DNA of 64,000 nucleotides from an uncultured Clostridia bacterium (lineage in GTDB: Bacteria; Bacillota; Clostridia; Oscillospirales; Ruminococcaceae): contig CANQKD010000001.1 in NCBI GenBank assembly GCA_947624375.1, positions 1 through 64,000 on the forward strand, given 5' to 3'. The notes beneath the pieces were generated by a model. It saw only the letters and a list, made by a program, of their open reading frames with translations, was not told the origin of the DNA and ran no database searches. The translations under genes and the position numbers were made by a program. Shown in pieces: positions 8,703-19,200 of the stretch; position 1 is the first letter of the stretch; every line of letters begins with the position of its first letter.

Positions 8703-9728
8703 ATGACCGATATGATAAATGAAATACGCGCCTTGTGCGCCATCGACGGCGTTTCGGGGCGTGAGGACAAAGTAAGAGAATATATCATAAGCAGGCTCAA
8801 AGGCAAGGCTGAGAGCATAACCACCGATAACCTTGGAAACGTTATTGCTTTTGTTAAAGGCAAAAAACCTGCCGCCAAAAAAGTTATGCTCTCCGCACAT
8901 ATGGATGAGGTAGGATTTATTGTAACGCATATAAACAGCGACGGCACAATAAAAACAGCTCCCGTTGGTGGTGTAGATGAGCAGGTGGTTTTCGGCAGGC
9001 GTATAAAAATAAACGGCAAAACTGCTGTCATAGGCGGAAAAGCTGTTCACAATCTTTCTGCCGATGAGCGCAAAAAGACGGTCAAATTTGAAAATATGAC
9101 TGCCGATATAGGCGCATCTTCAAAAGAAGAAGCTGAAAGACTGGTTTCTCTTGGCGATGTGGGCACATTTTGCAGCGAATTTCTCTGCCTTGGCAAAGAT
9201 AAGATATGCTCAAAAGCGATAGACGACCGCGCAGGCTGTGCAATTATGCTGGGAATGATAGACGAGGGTGTTGAATACGACACATATTTTGCGTTTGTTG
9301 TGCAGGAGGAAATAGGGCTTCGCGGCTCGACCTGTGCTGCGTACACCATAGTGCCCGATGTGTCGATTGTTTTAGAGACCACCACAGCCGCCGATATTCC
9401 GCCTTCGCAGGGCGATGAAAGAGTTTGCGAGCTTGGCATGGGCGCGGTAGTATCTTTTATGGACAGACACACGATATACGACAGGCAGCTTTATGACCTT
9501 GCATTTGAAACCGCAAAAGAAAACGGCATACCCTGCCAGACGAAAACAAAGGTCGCAGGGGGCAACGATGCTGGAGCGATACACATTTCGCGTTCGGGTG
9601 TAAAGACCTGTGCAATCTCGGTGCCGTGCAGATATCTTCACAGTGCAAGCTGTGTTGCCGACATAAACGACATTGAAAACACATACAGACTTACAAAGCT
9701 ATTACTGGACAGGATAAATACAATATGA
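8703..9728 (+). CDS. M42 family metallopeptidase (second of tandem pair)
   Basis: A 341-residue paralogue of the preceding gene with the full set of M42 signatures: SAHMDEVGF, AIDDRAGCA, VQEEIGLRGS, VLETTTAADI and RYLHSASCV. In the second half it carries QGDERVCELGMGAVVSFMD, typical of another M42 subgroup, so the two copies are diverged rather than recent duplicates and may form hetero-oligomers or differ in substrate. The ATG follows a GTGGTGATAATAA leader. Its stop overlaps the next gene by four bases (ATGA), implying coupled translation. Confidence 0.9.
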   Translation: MTDMINEIRALCAIDGVSGREDKVREYIISRLKGKAESITTDNLGNVIAFVKGKKPAAKKVMLSAHMDEVGFIVTHINSDGTIKTAPVGGVDEQVVFGRRIKINGKTAVIGGKAVHNLSADERKKTVKFENMTADIGASSKEEAERLVSLGDVGTFCSEFLCLGKDKICSKAIDDRAGCAIMLGMIDEGVEYDTYFAFVVQEEIGLRGSTCAAYTIVPDVSIVLETTTAADIPPSQGDERVCELGMGAVVSFMDRHTIYDRQLYDLAFETAKENGIPCQTKTKVAGGNDAGAIHISRSGVKTCAISVPCRYLHSASCVADINDIENTYRLTKLLLDRINTI

Positions 9729-10510
9729 TTAAACAAGTATTAACGGAAGCAACTGAATTCAAAACAAAGCTGCGAATTTTGAAAGAAAGCCATTATTCGC
9801 GTAAAATAATATCACACTTTGATGCATACCGTATAATGTATGATTTTTGCAGATTCTTTTATGTATTTTCGGGCGGCGAGGAGAAAGGCATAGTAAGCAT
9901 ATTCAACAGCTCGCTTATTGCCGAGTGTTACAATGGCAAGCGGTTTGACAATGAAGCTCTTGAAGATATTGCGTTTCTTATAAGAACAAACAAGCCGCAG
10001 ACCGCAGAGATAGCTGACGTGTATTCACAAAAACTGATAGGGTATGTAGAAGATGATTACACGCTGGGCGAGAGGCATCAGTTTGAGTTTGTGTGCAGCA
10101 ATCAGCTGCCGCAGCTTGATATAAATGAGTTTCCCAGGCTTGATGATGTTTTTGATATACTTAAAACGGGTTTTCCCGACCTTGCACAGTGCTATGAGAC
10201 CTGGCTTACAGATACTTCTCACCGCATACGCAGAGGTTACGCGCAGGCATTTATACTTAACAATTGCACAACTGCAACTATTCAGTATATTGTAAACAAA
10301 AAGGCGCTTATAGGTCAGGTGGCAACACTGCCTGAGTATCGCGGTAAAATGTATGCGCGCAGCCTGCTTTACTGGATAGGTGAAAAGCTGAACATAGACG
10401 GCATAACCGTTTATCTGTTTGCAAGAAATCACCGCAAAAGCTACTATGAAGAGATAGGCTTCAAAGAGATAAGCGTAGACCACGTACTTGACAGAAAAAG
10501 TGAGGAATAA
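9725..10510 (+). CDS. GNAT family N-acetyltransferase
   Basis: A 261-residue protein whose C-terminal third is a GNAT domain. Acetyl-CoA-binding motif A is GQVATLPEYRGKMYARSLL (about residues 196-214), followed by NIDGITVYLFARNHRKSYYE and a terminal beta strand. The first 130 residues do not match a domain I know and may form a degenerate GNAT fold, as in tandem GNATs. The acceptor is unknown; the context (peptidases, cell-wall genes) does not decide it. It is translationally coupled to the upstream M42 gene. Confidence 0.75.
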   Translation: MIKQVLTEATEFKTKLRILKESHYSRKIISHFDAYRIMYDFCRFFYVFSGGEEKGIVSIFNSSLIAECYNGKRFDNEALEDIAFLIRTNKPQTAEIADVYSQKLIGYVEDDYTLGERHQFEFVCSNQLPQLDINEFPRLDDVFDILKTGFPDLAQCYETWLTDTSHRIRRGYAQAFILNNCTTATIQYIVNKKALIGQVATLPEYRGKMYARSLLYWIGEKLNIDGITVYLFARNHRKSYYEEIGFKEISVDHVLDRKSEE

Positions 10511-10513
10511 AAT

Positions 10514-11782
10514 TTGGAAAATATTTTTGGATTTGATGAAAGGCTTGTAAAACTAGCCGAAGAAAGTGAGCGCGAATGTGCGGAGCAGTTTAACAAAATT
10601 GCCGAAACAGCCGCTTATAACGGTCAGAAGGTGCTGAAAGCCTTTATTGACAACCGAGTAAGTGAAAGCAGCCTAAAAGGCACAACCGGCTATGGATATG
10701 ACGACTGCGGCAGAGAAGCTATAGATAAAGTTTTTGCTCAGGCTTTCGGCGGCGAAGATGCACTTGTGCGGCATACATTTGTAAACGGCACTCATGCGCT
10801 TTCTACCGCGCTGTTCGGCGTTTTGCGCTGTGGTGACACAATGCTTGCCGCAACAGGTAAGCCCTATGATACTCTTGAAGAAGTTATAGGCTTGCGAGGC
10901 AGCCTCGGCAGCGGTTCACTTGCAGATTTCGGCGTTAAGTATGCACAGGCAGATCTTCTTGAAGACGGCACGCCTGACTTTGACAGAATAGCACAGATGT
11001 CAAAAGGTGCGAAAGTATGCTATATACAGCGCTCGAGAGGATATTCTTTAAGACCGTCGCTTACAGTTGAAACCATAGGCAAAATTGCAGCGACAGCAAA
11101 AAGCGCGAACAGCGATATTATTGTTATGGTAGATAACTGCTACGGCGAGTTTGTTGAGAAAAATGAGCCGCTTTCCGTCGGCGCTGACCTTATAATAGGC
11201 TCTCTTATAAAAAACCCCGGCGGCGGCATAGCCTCAACAGGAGGATATATAGCAGGAAAGAAAGATCTTGTAAATAAATGCGCCGACAGGCTGACCTGCG
11301 TTGGCATGGGCAAAGAGATAGGCTGCACTCTGGGGCAGAGCAGGGAAATGCTGCTTGGTTTCTTCTTCGCCCCCGAGGTCACTGCAAATGCGCTGAAAAC
11401 TTCGGTGTTCGCGTGCAGGCTTTTTGAAAAGCTGGGTTTCGTAACTCTGCCGAAAAGCAGCGAAACGAGAACAGATATAATATCCTCGATACTGCTTGGC
11501 AATGAAGAAAACCTTGTGGCGTTCTGTCAGGGAATACAGAAAGGCTCGCCTGTTGACAGCTTTGTTACCCCTGAGGCGTGGGATATGCCGGGGTATGAAA
11601 GCAAAGTCATCATGGCGGCAGGCGCGTTCACAATGGGCGCATCTATTGAACTTTCGGCAGATGCACCAATACGCGAACCTTTCGCCGCGTGGCTGCAAGG
11701 CGGTCTTACATATGCAAGCGGCAAAGCTGGCGTTATGACAGCCGCTCAGGAAATGATAAACAAGGGTCTTATAAAACTTTAA
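10514..11782 (+). CDS. Methionine gamma-lyase family (YnbB-type) PLP protein
   Basis: A 422-residue PLP-dependent protein of the Cys/Met-metabolism, so-called aluminium-resistance, family (YnbB-like). FVNGTHALSTALFG, VCYIQRSRGYSLRP, IIVMVDNCYGEFVE and GSLIKNPGGGIASTGGYIAG are family signatures; the last carries the presumed PLP lysine. The biochemical role is poorly defined in this family, and the methionine gamma-lyase label is by homology. The start is TTG at 10514, with GAGGA seven bases upstream and no good ATG nearby. Three bases separate it from the GNAT gene. Confidence 0.85.
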   Translation: MENIFGFDERLVKLAEESERECAEQFNKIAETAAYNGQKVLKAFIDNRVSESSLKGTTGYGYDDCGREAIDKVFAQAFGGEDALVRHTFVNGTHALSTALFGVLRCGDTMLAATGKPYDTLEEVIGLRGSLGSGSLADFGVKYAQADLLEDGTPDFDRIAQMSKGAKVCYIQRSRGYSLRPSLTVETIGKIAATAKSANSDIIVMVDNCYGEFVEKNEPLSVGADLIIGSLIKNPGGGIASTGGYIAGKKDLVNKCADRLTCVGMGKEIGCTLGQSREMLLGFFFAPEVTANALKTSVFACRLFEKLGFVTLPKSSETRTDIISSILLGNEENLVAFCQGIQKGSPVDSFVTPEAWDMPGYESKVIMAAGAFTMGASIELSADAPIREPFAAWLQGGLTYASGKAGVMTAAQEMINKGLIKL

Positions 11783-11796
11783 GAAGGGTGATAAAT

Positions 11797-12756
11797 ATGG
11801 CAGACAATTACAGCATAACATTGAAAGAAATAGTTGATGAACTTGATCTTGAAGTTGTGTATACTCCCAAGGAGACCGATAAGATAAATATTTCATGCAA
11901 CGACTGCAACAGACCCGGGCTTCAGCTTATGGGATTTTATGAATATTTCAACGTTGACAGAGTGCAGATATGCGGAAATATGGAATTTGCTTATATGGCA
12001 TCTATCGACGAGCAGTCAAGGCGTGAAAAGGTAGAAATGCTGTTTTCCAAGAAAATACCGCTGTTCGCGATTTGCCGAGGTCATGAGCTTTACCCCGAGA
12101 TGAGCGAGTGCGCCGAAAAGTATGAAGTGCCGATAGTGCGCACAAATGAAAGTACATCAGACTTTATTTCGGAACTGATAGCTTTCCTGCACCTGAGATT
12201 AGCCCCGAGGATAACACGCCATGGCGTACTTATTGAAGTTTACGGCGAGGGAATACTTATAGTCGGCGAAAGCGGTGTTGGTAAAAGCGAAACGGCAATA
12301 GAGCTTATAAAAAGAGGTCACAGGCTTATTGCGGACGATGCCGTAGAGATACGCAAGGTATCAAATATAAGCCTTGTAGGTCAGTCGCCCGACAACATCA
12401 GGCACTTTCTCGAACTGCGCGGAATAGGCATAATAAATACACGCCGCCTTTTCGGTATGGGCGCAGTAAAAGTATCAGAAAAAATTGACCTTATAATTCA
12501 GCTTGAAACCTGGAGCAACACCAAAGTATACGACAGAATGGGCGTTGACAACGAATATACTTCCATACTTGGCATAAAAGTGCCCAGCCTTACCATACCT
12601 ATAAAACCCGGCAGAAACCTGGCTGTCATTATCGAAGTTGCCGCTATGAACAACCGTCAGAAGAAGATGGGCTACAATGCCGCGCAAGAACTTCTGAATA
12701 AACTCGGTCTGCAAATGGACGGTCAGGAAAAGGTAAACGACTGGGAAGCATTTTAA
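11797..12756 (+). CDS. hprK: HPr(Ser) kinase/phosphorylase
   Basis: A 319-residue bifunctional kinase/phosphorylase acting on Ser46 of HPr, the master sensor of carbon catabolite control in Firmicutes. The P-loop is GESGVGKS at about residues 157-164, followed by LIADDAVEI. The HprK signature LELRGIGIINTRRLFG is present, as is the C-terminal IPIKPGRNLAVIIE segment. The start at 11797 has AAGAAGGGTG upstream; an in-frame longer version beginning at 11689 would lie inside the previous gene and is rejected. Neither HPr nor CcpA is encoded here. The hprK-murB-rapZ-whiA neighbourhood is typical for Clostridia. Confidence 0.95.
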   Translation: MADNYSITLKEIVDELDLEVVYTPKETDKINISCNDCNRPGLQLMGFYEYFNVDRVQICGNMEFAYMASIDEQSRREKVEMLFSKKIPLFAICRGHELYPEMSECAEKYEVPIVRTNESTSDFISELIAFLHLRLAPRITRHGVLIEVYGEGILIVGESGVGKSETAIELIKRGHRLIADDAVEIRKVSNISLVGQSPDNIRHFLELRGIGIINTRRLFGMGAVKVSEKIDLIIQLETWSNTKVYDRMGVDNEYTSILGIKVPSLTIPIKPGRNLAVIIEVAAMNNRQKKMGYNAAQELLNKLGLQMDGQEKVNDWEAF

Positions 12757-12773
12757 ACTTAGGAGAAAAGAAA

Positions 12774-13502
12774 ATGATAAAACTTGAAGCGGATATGCAC
12801 ACACATACAGTTGCATCAACGCACGCATATTCAACGATCACTGAAAACTGCACATTTGCGGCAGCCACAGGCATAAAGGCTCTCGGCATGACAGACCATG
12901 TCGGCACTATGCCCGATTCGCCGCACTGTTGGCACTTTCATAATTACAAGATACTTCCGCATAAAATAAATGGGGTGTATGTGGTGCACGGCGCGGAGGC
13001 AAACATTGTAGACTACGACGGCACTTTAGACCTTGACAAAGATAGTTACCACTTTGTAGAGTGGATAGTGGCATCTTATCACAAATATACTCTTGCGCCC
13101 TCGAATATAGAGGAACATACGCGCGGCTATCTTAAACTTGCGGAAAATGAAAATGTAGATATGATAGGTCACCCGACCACCGCGAATTTTGAGTATGACA
13201 TGGAAAAGTGCGTTAAGAAATTCAAAGAGTACGACAAGCTTATAGAGATAAACGAAAGTTCTATAATGTGGAAGCGTGGCTCTCGTGAAAATGCGCTGGA
13301 GCTGATGAAGCTATGCAAAAAGTATGATGCTTTGATTTGCATAAATACCGATGCGCATTTTCATGAACTTATCGGCAAAACGCCCATAGCCCTGCAAATG
13401 GCAGAAAGTATAGACTTTCCCGAAAAGCTTATAGCCAACGCACACTGGGAAACGATAAGAGACCGCATACTTAAAAAGCACCCCGATATTTTATTTGACT
13501 AA
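12774..13502 (+). CDS. PHP-domain phosphatase (YcdX-like)
   Basis: A 242-residue PHP-family metallohydrolase, the whole protein being one PHP barrel. Metal ligands are visible as DMHTHTVASTHAYST near the N-terminus, MTDHVG, HGAEANIVD, ASYHKY, IGHPTT and the C-terminal NTDAH. The trinuclear-metal YcdX subgroup hydrolyses phosphate esters, but the physiological substrate is unknown. AGGAGA lies about nine bases before the ATG. Eighteen bases separate it from hprK and from murB, so it is part of the same operon. Confidence 0.85.
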   Translation: MIKLEADMHTHTVASTHAYSTITENCTFAAATGIKALGMTDHVGTMPDSPHCWHFHNYKILPHKINGVYVVHGAEANIVDYDGTLDLDKDSYHFVEWIVASYHKYTLAPSNIEEHTRGYLKLAENENVDMIGHPTTANFEYDMEKCVKKFKEYDKLIEINESSIMWKRGSRENALELMKLCKKYDALICINTDAHFHELIGKTPIALQMAESIDFPEKLIANAHWETIRDRILKKHPDILFD

Positions 13503-13520
13503 TACTTATGAGGTTTTGTT

Positions 13521-14435
13521 ATGAATGAAAAACATCTGAACGCGCTTATAGATATTGCAGAAAAACACGGCTGTAAGTATCTTACGCAGGAGCCGCTGAG
13601 CAGACATACCACTTTCAAGGTAGGCGGCAATTGCGAAGTCATGATATTTATAAACAGCGTGGAAGCGCTTTCGCAGTGCTTGGAATATTGCTGCAAAGAG
13701 AATGTAAAAAAGCTTGTGCTGGGCAACGGCTCAAATGTTTTGTGCTCAGACAGCGGATTTGACGGCGCGGTGCTGCTGCTTGGCAAAGACTTTCAGAATA
13801 TTTCCCTTGCAGATGACAAAACGATAGAGGTGCAGGCAGGCTGTACTTTGGGGCAGCTGTGTATTTTCGCACTAAATAACGGTCTTTCAGGTCTTGAATT
13901 TGCATACGGTATACCCGGAACGGTAGGCGGCGCGGTGTTTATGAACGCAGGCGCGTATGACGGAGAGATGTCTTTTGTACTTACAAAGGCTGAGGCTGTA
14001 AACGAAAGCGGCGAAAAGCGCATTTTTAGTTTAGAAGAAATGGCTCTGGGCTATAGGACCAGCATTTTTCAAAGCAATGGGTATGTTGTCACAAAGGCTT
14101 GGCTTAAACTCAGCAAAGGCAGCAGCGATAAAATAAAAGAAAAAATGGACGAATTTATGTCGCGAAGGAAAGCGAAACAGCCGCTTGAATACCCCAGTGC
14201 AGGCTCAGCTTTCAAAAGACCTGCCGGTACTTTTGCAGGCAAGCTGATACAGGAAAGCGGTCTGCGAGGCTATACGGTAGGCGGCGCACAGGTATCAGAA
14301 AAGCACTGCGGCTTTGTTATCAACAAAAACAATGCAACTTTCAGCGATATAAAAACACTTCTGCAAGATGTTCAGAGAATAGTCAAAGAGAAAACAGGCT
14401 ACACACTTGAATGTGAAGTACGGATAATCGAATAA
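13521..14435 (+). CDS. murB: UDP-N-acetylenolpyruvoylglucosamine reductase
   Basis: A 304-residue FAD-dependent reductase that makes UDP-MurNAc in the second committed step of peptidoglycan synthesis. FAD-binding motifs are KLVLGNGSNVL and GIPGTVGGAVFMNAGAY. The catalytic Ser region is PSAGSAFKRP, and the C-terminal domain holds GLRGYTVGGAQVSEKHCGF and the usual Glu-containing end. This is a type II MurB, lacking the extra loop of the E. coli enzyme. GAGGTTTTGTT precedes the ATG. Confidence 0.95.
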   Translation: MNEKHLNALIDIAEKHGCKYLTQEPLSRHTTFKVGGNCEVMIFINSVEALSQCLEYCCKENVKKLVLGNGSNVLCSDSGFDGAVLLLGKDFQNISLADDKTIEVQAGCTLGQLCIFALNNGLSGLEFAYGIPGTVGGAVFMNAGAYDGEMSFVLTKAEAVNESGEKRIFSLEEMALGYRTSIFQSNGYVVTKAWLKLSKGSSDKIKEKMDEFMSRRKAKQPLEYPSAGSAFKRPAGTFAGKLIQESGLRGYTVGGAQVSEKHCGFVINKNNATFSDIKTLLQDVQRIVKEKTGYTLECEVRIIE

Positions 14436-14452
14436 CACAAGGGGGAAATGAT

Positions 14453-15316
14453 ATGAAATTTTTGATAGTTACAGGTATGTCTGGCAGCGGAAAATCTACC
14501 GCTATAAACGTTTTGGAAGATATAGGCTACTACTGCATCGACAATATGCCGCCCGAGCTTATATCAAAGTTTGCTCAGATATATTCTTCGGTAAATTCAA
14601 GCGTTGAAAAGGTCGCGTTTGTGGTAGATATAAGAGGGCGCGATTTCATTACAAAGCTCAGCGATACCATAAATGAACTGCGCTCCGAAAATACCGATCT
14701 TAAAATACTTTTTCTTGATTCCAACGATGACTGCATTGTGCGCCGCTATAAAGAAACGCGCAGAAAACACCCCCTTGACGAGGTCTCATACGGAAATATC
14801 AGGCGCGCTATCGAGACCGAGAGAGAATTTCTGGCTTCCGCTCTTGCGCAGGCTGACTATTACATTGACACTTCCGATATGGCTATAGCGCAGTTTAAAG
14901 ACAGAATGTACAGCATTTTTCTTGAAGACAAAGACGATTTCATTCATATTGATATATGTTCATTCGGCTTTAAGTTTGGCACAGTGCCCGATGCCGACCT
15001 TATCTTTGATGTAAGATGCCTGCCGAACCCGTTTTATATACCTGAGCTTAAACATAAAACAGGCTTGCAGACCGAGGTCAGCGAGTATGTAATGAACTTT
15101 GACGAGTCCAAAGAGCTTCTCAAAAAACTTGAAGATCTGATAGATTTTCTTATACCTCTGTATATCAAAGAGGGCAAATCGCAGCTGGTCATAGCATTTG
15201 GCTGCACGGGCGGCAAGCACAGAAGCGTTACTTTTGCAGAGCTTCTTGCCAAACACCTGATACAAAACGAACATAATGTAAGGATATCACACAGAGATAT
15301 AGAAAAGCATAAATAA
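14453..15316 (+). CDS. rapZ: RNase adapter / nucleotide-binding protein RapZ (YvcJ)
   Basis: A 287-residue P-loop protein with Walker A GMSGSGKST at residues 8-16, a Walker B-like VAFVVDIRG, and the conserved C-terminal domain FGFKFGTVPDADLIFDVR and GCTGGKHRSVTFAE. In Gram-negatives RapZ guides RNase E to glmZ. In Firmicutes YvcJ binds nucleotides and UDP-sugars and its role is less defined. The order rapZ-whiA without the usual yvcK in between is noteworthy. AAGGGGGAAATG provides the ribosome-binding site. Confidence 0.93.
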   Translation: MKFLIVTGMSGSGKSTAINVLEDIGYYCIDNMPPELISKFAQIYSSVNSSVEKVAFVVDIRGRDFITKLSDTINELRSENTDLKILFLDSNDDCIVRRYKETRRKHPLDEVSYGNIRRAIETEREFLASALAQADYYIDTSDMAIAQFKDRMYSIFLEDKDDFIHIDICSFGFKFGTVPDADLIFDVRCLPNPFYIPELKHKTGLQTEVSEYVMNFDESKELLKKLEDLIDFLIPLYIKEGKSQLVIAFGCTGGKHRSVTFAELLAKHLIQNEHNVRISHRDIEKHK

Positions 15317-15328
15317 TGGGGTGGGGTA

Positions 15329-16228
15329 TTGCAGCCGTTTTCTGCCGACGTTAAGGACGAAATACTTGACAATATGAATTCACGGGCAAAGTGCGATGCC
15401 TGCATTTTCGGTATGCTTATTTTCTGTAAAGGACTTACCGATGATGCTTTGCGCCTTATTACCGAAAATCACAGGACCGCAGAGTTTTTTAATGTCAATA
15501 TATCACGAATCATCGGGCATGAACTGGAATTTTCTCATGTAAGCAGAGGCGACAAGACCTTTTACAATATCGATATATCAGATGGGCAGGATATGCTCCG
15601 TTTGTTTGACTATTTTCATATACAGTCTCAGCCGCTGGTGCAAAGGCTTACAGAATATAATATGCCGAAGAAAAAGCTGCTTCACGCAGCTGTAGCAGGA
15701 GCATTTTTGGTATGCGGCAGCGTTAATGACCCCAACAAACCCTCTCATCTTGAATTTGTTATGCCTACAGTTGACCTTTGCAACGATATAGGCATTACGC
15801 TTATTGAAGAATGCGGCGTCACCGCAAAGCATACCACACGCGGCAAAAGCGAAGTTGTGTATATCAAAGACAGCGAAAATATACAAGACGTTCTGACCTA
15901 TATGGGCGCGCCGATGTCAGCGCTGAAGCATATTACAATAAAGGTAGACAAAGAGGGCAACAACCGCATAAACCGCTCTATAAACTGCGCTTCTGCAAAT
16001 ATAAAAAAATCTACCGATGCGGCGGCAAGGCAGATAAAAGCTATAAATAGCTTGAAAGAACGCGGCGAATTTGAAGATTTGCCGCATGAACTTATTTCTG
16101 CCGCAAATGCAAGACTTGAAAATCCCGATATGTCACTCAGTGAGCTTTGCGAAGAACTTGAAGGCGTTACCAAAAGCAGCCTTAACAGGCGGCTAAACAA
16201 ACTTATTGAGCTTGCACATCTGACCTAG
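15329..16228 (+). CDS. whiA: DNA-binding protein WhiA
   Basis: A 299-residue WhiA: an N-terminal LAGLIDADG homing-endonuclease-like fold without nuclease activity, then a C-terminal helix-turn-helix (SLSELCEELEGVTKSSLNRR at about 268-287). It binds DNA and affects cell division and chromosome segregation in Bacillus and sporulation septation in Streptomyces. The start is TTG at 15329 with GGGGTGGGG upstream. It lies 12 bases after rapZ and 16 before dnaE. Confidence 0.93.
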   Translation: MQPFSADVKDEILDNMNSRAKCDACIFGMLIFCKGLTDDALRLITENHRTAEFFNVNISRIIGHELEFSHVSRGDKTFYNIDISDGQDMLRLFDYFHIQSQPLVQRLTEYNMPKKKLLHAAVAGAFLVCGSVNDPNKPSHLEFVMPTVDLCNDIGITLIEECGVTAKHTTRGKSEVVYIKDSENIQDVLTYMGAPMSALKHITIKVDKEGNNRINRSINCASANIKKSTDAAARQIKAINSLKERGEFEDLPHELISAANARLENPDMSLSELCEELEGVTKSSLNRRLNKLIELAHLT

Positions 16229-16244
16229 ACAGGAGGCTTTTTCT

Positions 16245-19200
16245 ATGAAAGATTTTGTGCATCTGCATGTGCATACCGAATACAGCCTGCTTGACGGCGC
16301 GTGCAAAATATCGCAGCTGCCAAAATTCGCGGCAACTATAGGGCAAAAGGCGCTTGCCATAACCGACCACGGCAATATGTACGGCGCAGTAGAGTTTTAC
16401 AACAGCTGTCGCTCGGCAGGTATAAAACCTATAATCGGCTGCGAAGTTTATGTTGCGGAAAGGTCTCGCTTTGAAAAGGACAAGCGTTTTGAACGCTCGC
16501 CATATCACCTTGTGTTGCTGTGCAAAAATATGCAGGGGTACAGAAATCTTATAAAGCTTGTTTCTATCGGGTATATAGAGGGCTTTTATTCTCGTCCGCG
16601 CGTAGATATTGAATGTCTGAGAAAGTACAGTGAGGGACTTATCTGCCTATCTGCTTGTCTTGCAGGACAGATTCCTCGCCTTTTAAGTGACGGCAATTTT
16701 GATGAAGCCAAGAAAGTCGCGATTGAATATAACGAAATATTCGGTCAGGGCAACTATTATATAGAAATTCAGGATCACGGCATTGAGGAGCAAAAAAGAA
16801 TACTGCCGCTGCTTGCAAGGCTCTCTCGCGAAACAGGCATACCGCTTGTTGCTACCAACGATGCCCACTATATCAGCAAAAACGATGCCAATATGCAGAA
16901 AGTGCTTGTGTGTATTGCTACAAAATCAACGCTCAGCGAACCCAGTTCCATGGAGTTTCCGACAGACGAGTTTTATATAAAAAGCGGAGATGAGATGAGC
17001 GAGTTGTTCTCCGCTTATCCGCAGGCAGTCGAGAATACTGTCAAAATAGCCGAAATGTGCAGCATAGAGTTTGAATTTGGCAAGATAAAACTGCCTCGGT
17101 TCACTATGAAAGGCGTTGACGACAACAAAAAGTTTTTTCGTCAGCTTTGTGAAAAAGGCTTCAAAGAAAAGTATGGCGAAGAAAATATCGCCGCTCGTCA
17201 GCGCATGGAATATGAAATATCGGTTATAGAAAAAATGGGGTATATCGATTACTTTCTGATAGTCTGGGATTTTACAAACTATGCCAGGCGAAATGATATT
17301 CCCGTAGGTGTGGGGCGCGGCAGCGGTGCAGGCAGCCTGTGCGCCTACTGCATTGGCATAACGGGCATAGACCCTTTGAGATACGATCTGCTGTTTGAAA
17401 GGTTTTTGAATCCAGAGAGAGTTTCAATGCCCGACTTTGACATTGACTTTTGTATTGACGGCAGACAGCGCGTTATAGACTATGTAAAGCAAAAATACGG
17501 CAGTGAGTATGTAACACAGATAGCCACATTCAACACCATGGCGGCAAGGGGCTCGGTGCGCGATGCCGCAAGGGCTATGGATCTGCCCTATCAGCTGGCG
17601 GACGATGTTGCAAAAAGAATACCGCGCGGCGCTGATGTCACCTTGAAAAAAGCGCTGAATACCTCTCCTGAGCTTAAAAGTATGTATAACGAAGACAAGC
17701 GCGTAAAAGACCTTATCGACACTGCCATGAAAATAGAGGGTATGCCGAGAAGTGTCGGTACTCATGCGGCAGGTGTGGTAATTACAAAAGAGCCTGTAGA
17801 TACCTATTCTCCGCTTTTCAGCAGAAACGGGCAGGTATCTACGCAGTACACCGCAGGCATACTTGAAAGCATGGGGCTGCTCAAATTTGACTTTTTAGGG
17901 CTTCGCAACCTTACCGTTATACGCAATTGTGAAAGAGAGATACAAAAAAGAGAACCGCATTTTGACATAAACAAAATACCACTTGACGACAAAGAAGTTT
18001 TCAATATGCTGGCGCGCGGCGAGACCGAGGGAGTTTTTCAGTTTGAGAGCGCAGGCATGACCTCAACGCTTGTAAGAATGGATCCGAAAAGGATCGATGA
18101 CCTCATTGCGGCAATATCTCTTTACCGCCCAGGACCTGTTGACAGCATACCGGTATATATAGAAAACAGCCGCGACCCTTCTAAAATTAAGTACAAACAC
18201 CCACTTCTGAAGCCTATTTTAGAGGGCACATACGGCTGTATAATCTATCAGGAGCAGGTAATGCAGATATTCAGATCGCTTGCAGGGTATTCTTATGGCA
18301 GAGCAGATATTGTAAGGCGCGCTATGGCTAAGAAAAAATCTGCTGTTCTTGAAGCCGAAAGGCACGCTTTTATATACGGCGAAAAAAATGCCGACGGCAG
18401 TGTAAACTGCGTGGGCTGCATCGCAAACGGCGTTGACGAAAAAACTGCGAACGAGCTTTTTGACGATATGACTTCGTTTGCTTCGTATGCTTTCAATAAG
18501 TCGCACGCCGCGGCGTATTCAACCATAGCTTTTCAGACAGCATATCTTAAATGCCACTATTATGCCGATTATATGGCGGCTTTGATGACCTCGGTAGTAG
18601 GCGAGGGCGGTTCAAAGCTTTCTGTATATTGCAGCAACAGCAGAAAAAACGGTGTTGAGATACTCGGTGTTGATATAAACAAGAGCGAGAAAGGCTTTTC
18701 TACAGAAAACGGCAAAATACGCTTCGGGCTGCTTGCTATAAAAAATCTCGGCGAGGGGATAATTGACTGCATAATTGACGAACGACACAAAAGCGGCAGT
18801 TTTCGGTCTCTTACCGATTTTTGCAGCAGAATGATACATTTTATAAATGCAAGGTCTGTAGAAGCTCTTATACGCAGCGGCGCTTTCAGTGAAACAGGCG
18901 GCTGCAACCGAAAACAGCAGATACACAATTTTGAGTTTATTATAAAAGAGCTCAACGCAAAATCTAAAAAAGAAGCTGACGGTCAGCTTGACCTTTTTGA
19001 CATGACCGAAGATGCGCCGTTTGATACAGAAAAAGACGATTTTCCCGATGAACCAGATTATTCGCCCGAAGAGATACTTGAAATGGAAAAAAATTCGCTC
19101 AGTGTTTATCTGTCCGGGCACCCACTTGAAAAGTATATCAGCGTAAGCATGGCGGCAAGGCTCGATCAACTGGCAGAAATAGCCGATACTTCGGAAGAAA

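Noticed and set aside
8052-9050. 332-codon minus-strand open frame across both M42 peptidase genes
   Set aside because: It spans two genuine genes and their junction, with aromatic/Cys-rich shadow composition and no recognisable motif.
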